Shown: piece after piece, positions 5,578 through 5,778 of the stretch
Position numbering within the stretch: position 1 is the stretch's first letter
How the letters are laid out: each line of letters starts with the position of its first letter
Assembly (NCBI GenBank): GCA_030539135.1
Contig: JAUNSQ010000016.1
Coordinates: forward strand, 1 to 5,778
From: Synergistaceae bacterium
Lineage (GTDB): Bacteria > Synergistota > Synergistia > Synergistales > Synergistaceae
Length of the DNA: 5,778 nucleotides
Reading direction: 5' to 3'
Program-made: the position numbers and the translations under genes
The notes under the pieces: generated by a model
The model's database searches: none
Seen by the model: only the letters and a program-made list of their open reading frames with translations
Told to the model about the DNA's origin: nothing

Positions 5578-5778
5578 CTATTCCAGTGTTTTCTTCTCTT
5601 TTAGTATCTCGTAAGCCTCGACGACGTCTCCAACGTGGAAATCCTGGAATTTCTCAAAGCTCAGTCCGCATTCGTTGCCTGATTTTATCTCCCTCACGTC
5701 GTCTTTAAAATGTTTCAGGCTCGAAAGCTCGCCGCTCCAGAAAACAACGCCGTCACGTATAAGGCGAACCTTAGCGCT
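5578..5778 (-). CDS. infB: Translation initiation factor IF-2, C-terminal end (partial)
   Basis: The last 66 codons of a gene entering from the right edge. The translation runs SAKVRLIRDGVVFWSGEL, SSLKHFKDDVREIKSG and NECGLSFEKFQDF, then ends VGDVVEAYEILKEKKTLE. This is the final beta-barrel (domain IV/C2) of IF-2, with the family's SLK-x-FK-DDV-x-E and G-x-ECG motifs. That domain binds the formyl-methionyl end of initiator tRNA. The gene ends in TAG (5580-5578) followed at once, in frame, by TAA (5577-5575). It is the first visible gene of the operon; the GTPase domains and the operon promoter are outside the window. Confidence 0.95.
   Translation of the reverse strand, partial: SAKVRLIRDGVVFWSGELSSLKHFKDDVREIKSGNECGLSFEKFQDFHVGDVVEAYEILKEKKTLE

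Noticed and set aside
1..5778. CRISPR array, toxin-antitoxin pair, retron, riboswitch or other unusual system.
   Set aside because: No regularly spaced repeats, reverse transcriptase or small paired genes were seen. Non-coding sequence is limited to the short tRNA region and a leader of about 75 bp, too short for a known large riboswitch.

Overview
The window is ordinary housekeeping chromosome from a bacterium. Its best fit is a diderm anaerobe of the Synergistota (Cloacibacillus/Synergistes-like). That assignment is an inference from the gene order and the style of the SurA-like membrane protein, not a database match. I see no insertion sequence, CRISPR array, phage gene or defence system, and no convincing new biological system.

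Left edge (1-603, + strand): the C-terminal 180 residues of a sodium:dicarboxylate/amino-acid symporter, ending in a clear intrinsic terminator. Positions 604-960 hold a two-gene tRNA operon on the - strand. It has a near-consensus sigma-70 promoter (877-905), tRNA-Ser(GCT), tRNA-Arg(ACG), and its own terminator (635-665), which faces the symporter terminator.

Middle (961-2074, - strand): a SurA/PpiD-like, membrane-anchored periplasmic chaperone candidate. Its PPIase-like domain appears degenerate. It starts at TTG behind a strong Shine-Dalgarno and has its own near-consensus promoter, whose -35 box runs into the stop codon of the upstream gene.

Right part (2071-5778, - strand): a compact run in the transcription order infB (partial) - DUF503/ylxP - rbfA - nrnA-like DHH phosphoesterase - truB - ribF. 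This is the widely conserved nusA-infB cluster for translation initiation, 30S maturation, RNA turnover, tRNA pseudouridylation and flavin cofactor synthesis. Genes overlap by 4 to about 32 bp or are 3 bp apart, so it almost certainly is one translationally coupled operon. Its promoter lies beyond the right edge.

The points most worth a second look are the promoter embedded at the ribF stop codon, the missing catalytic signature in the SurA-like protein, the divergent motif residues in TruB and RibF, and the start-site choice for rbfA and truB.
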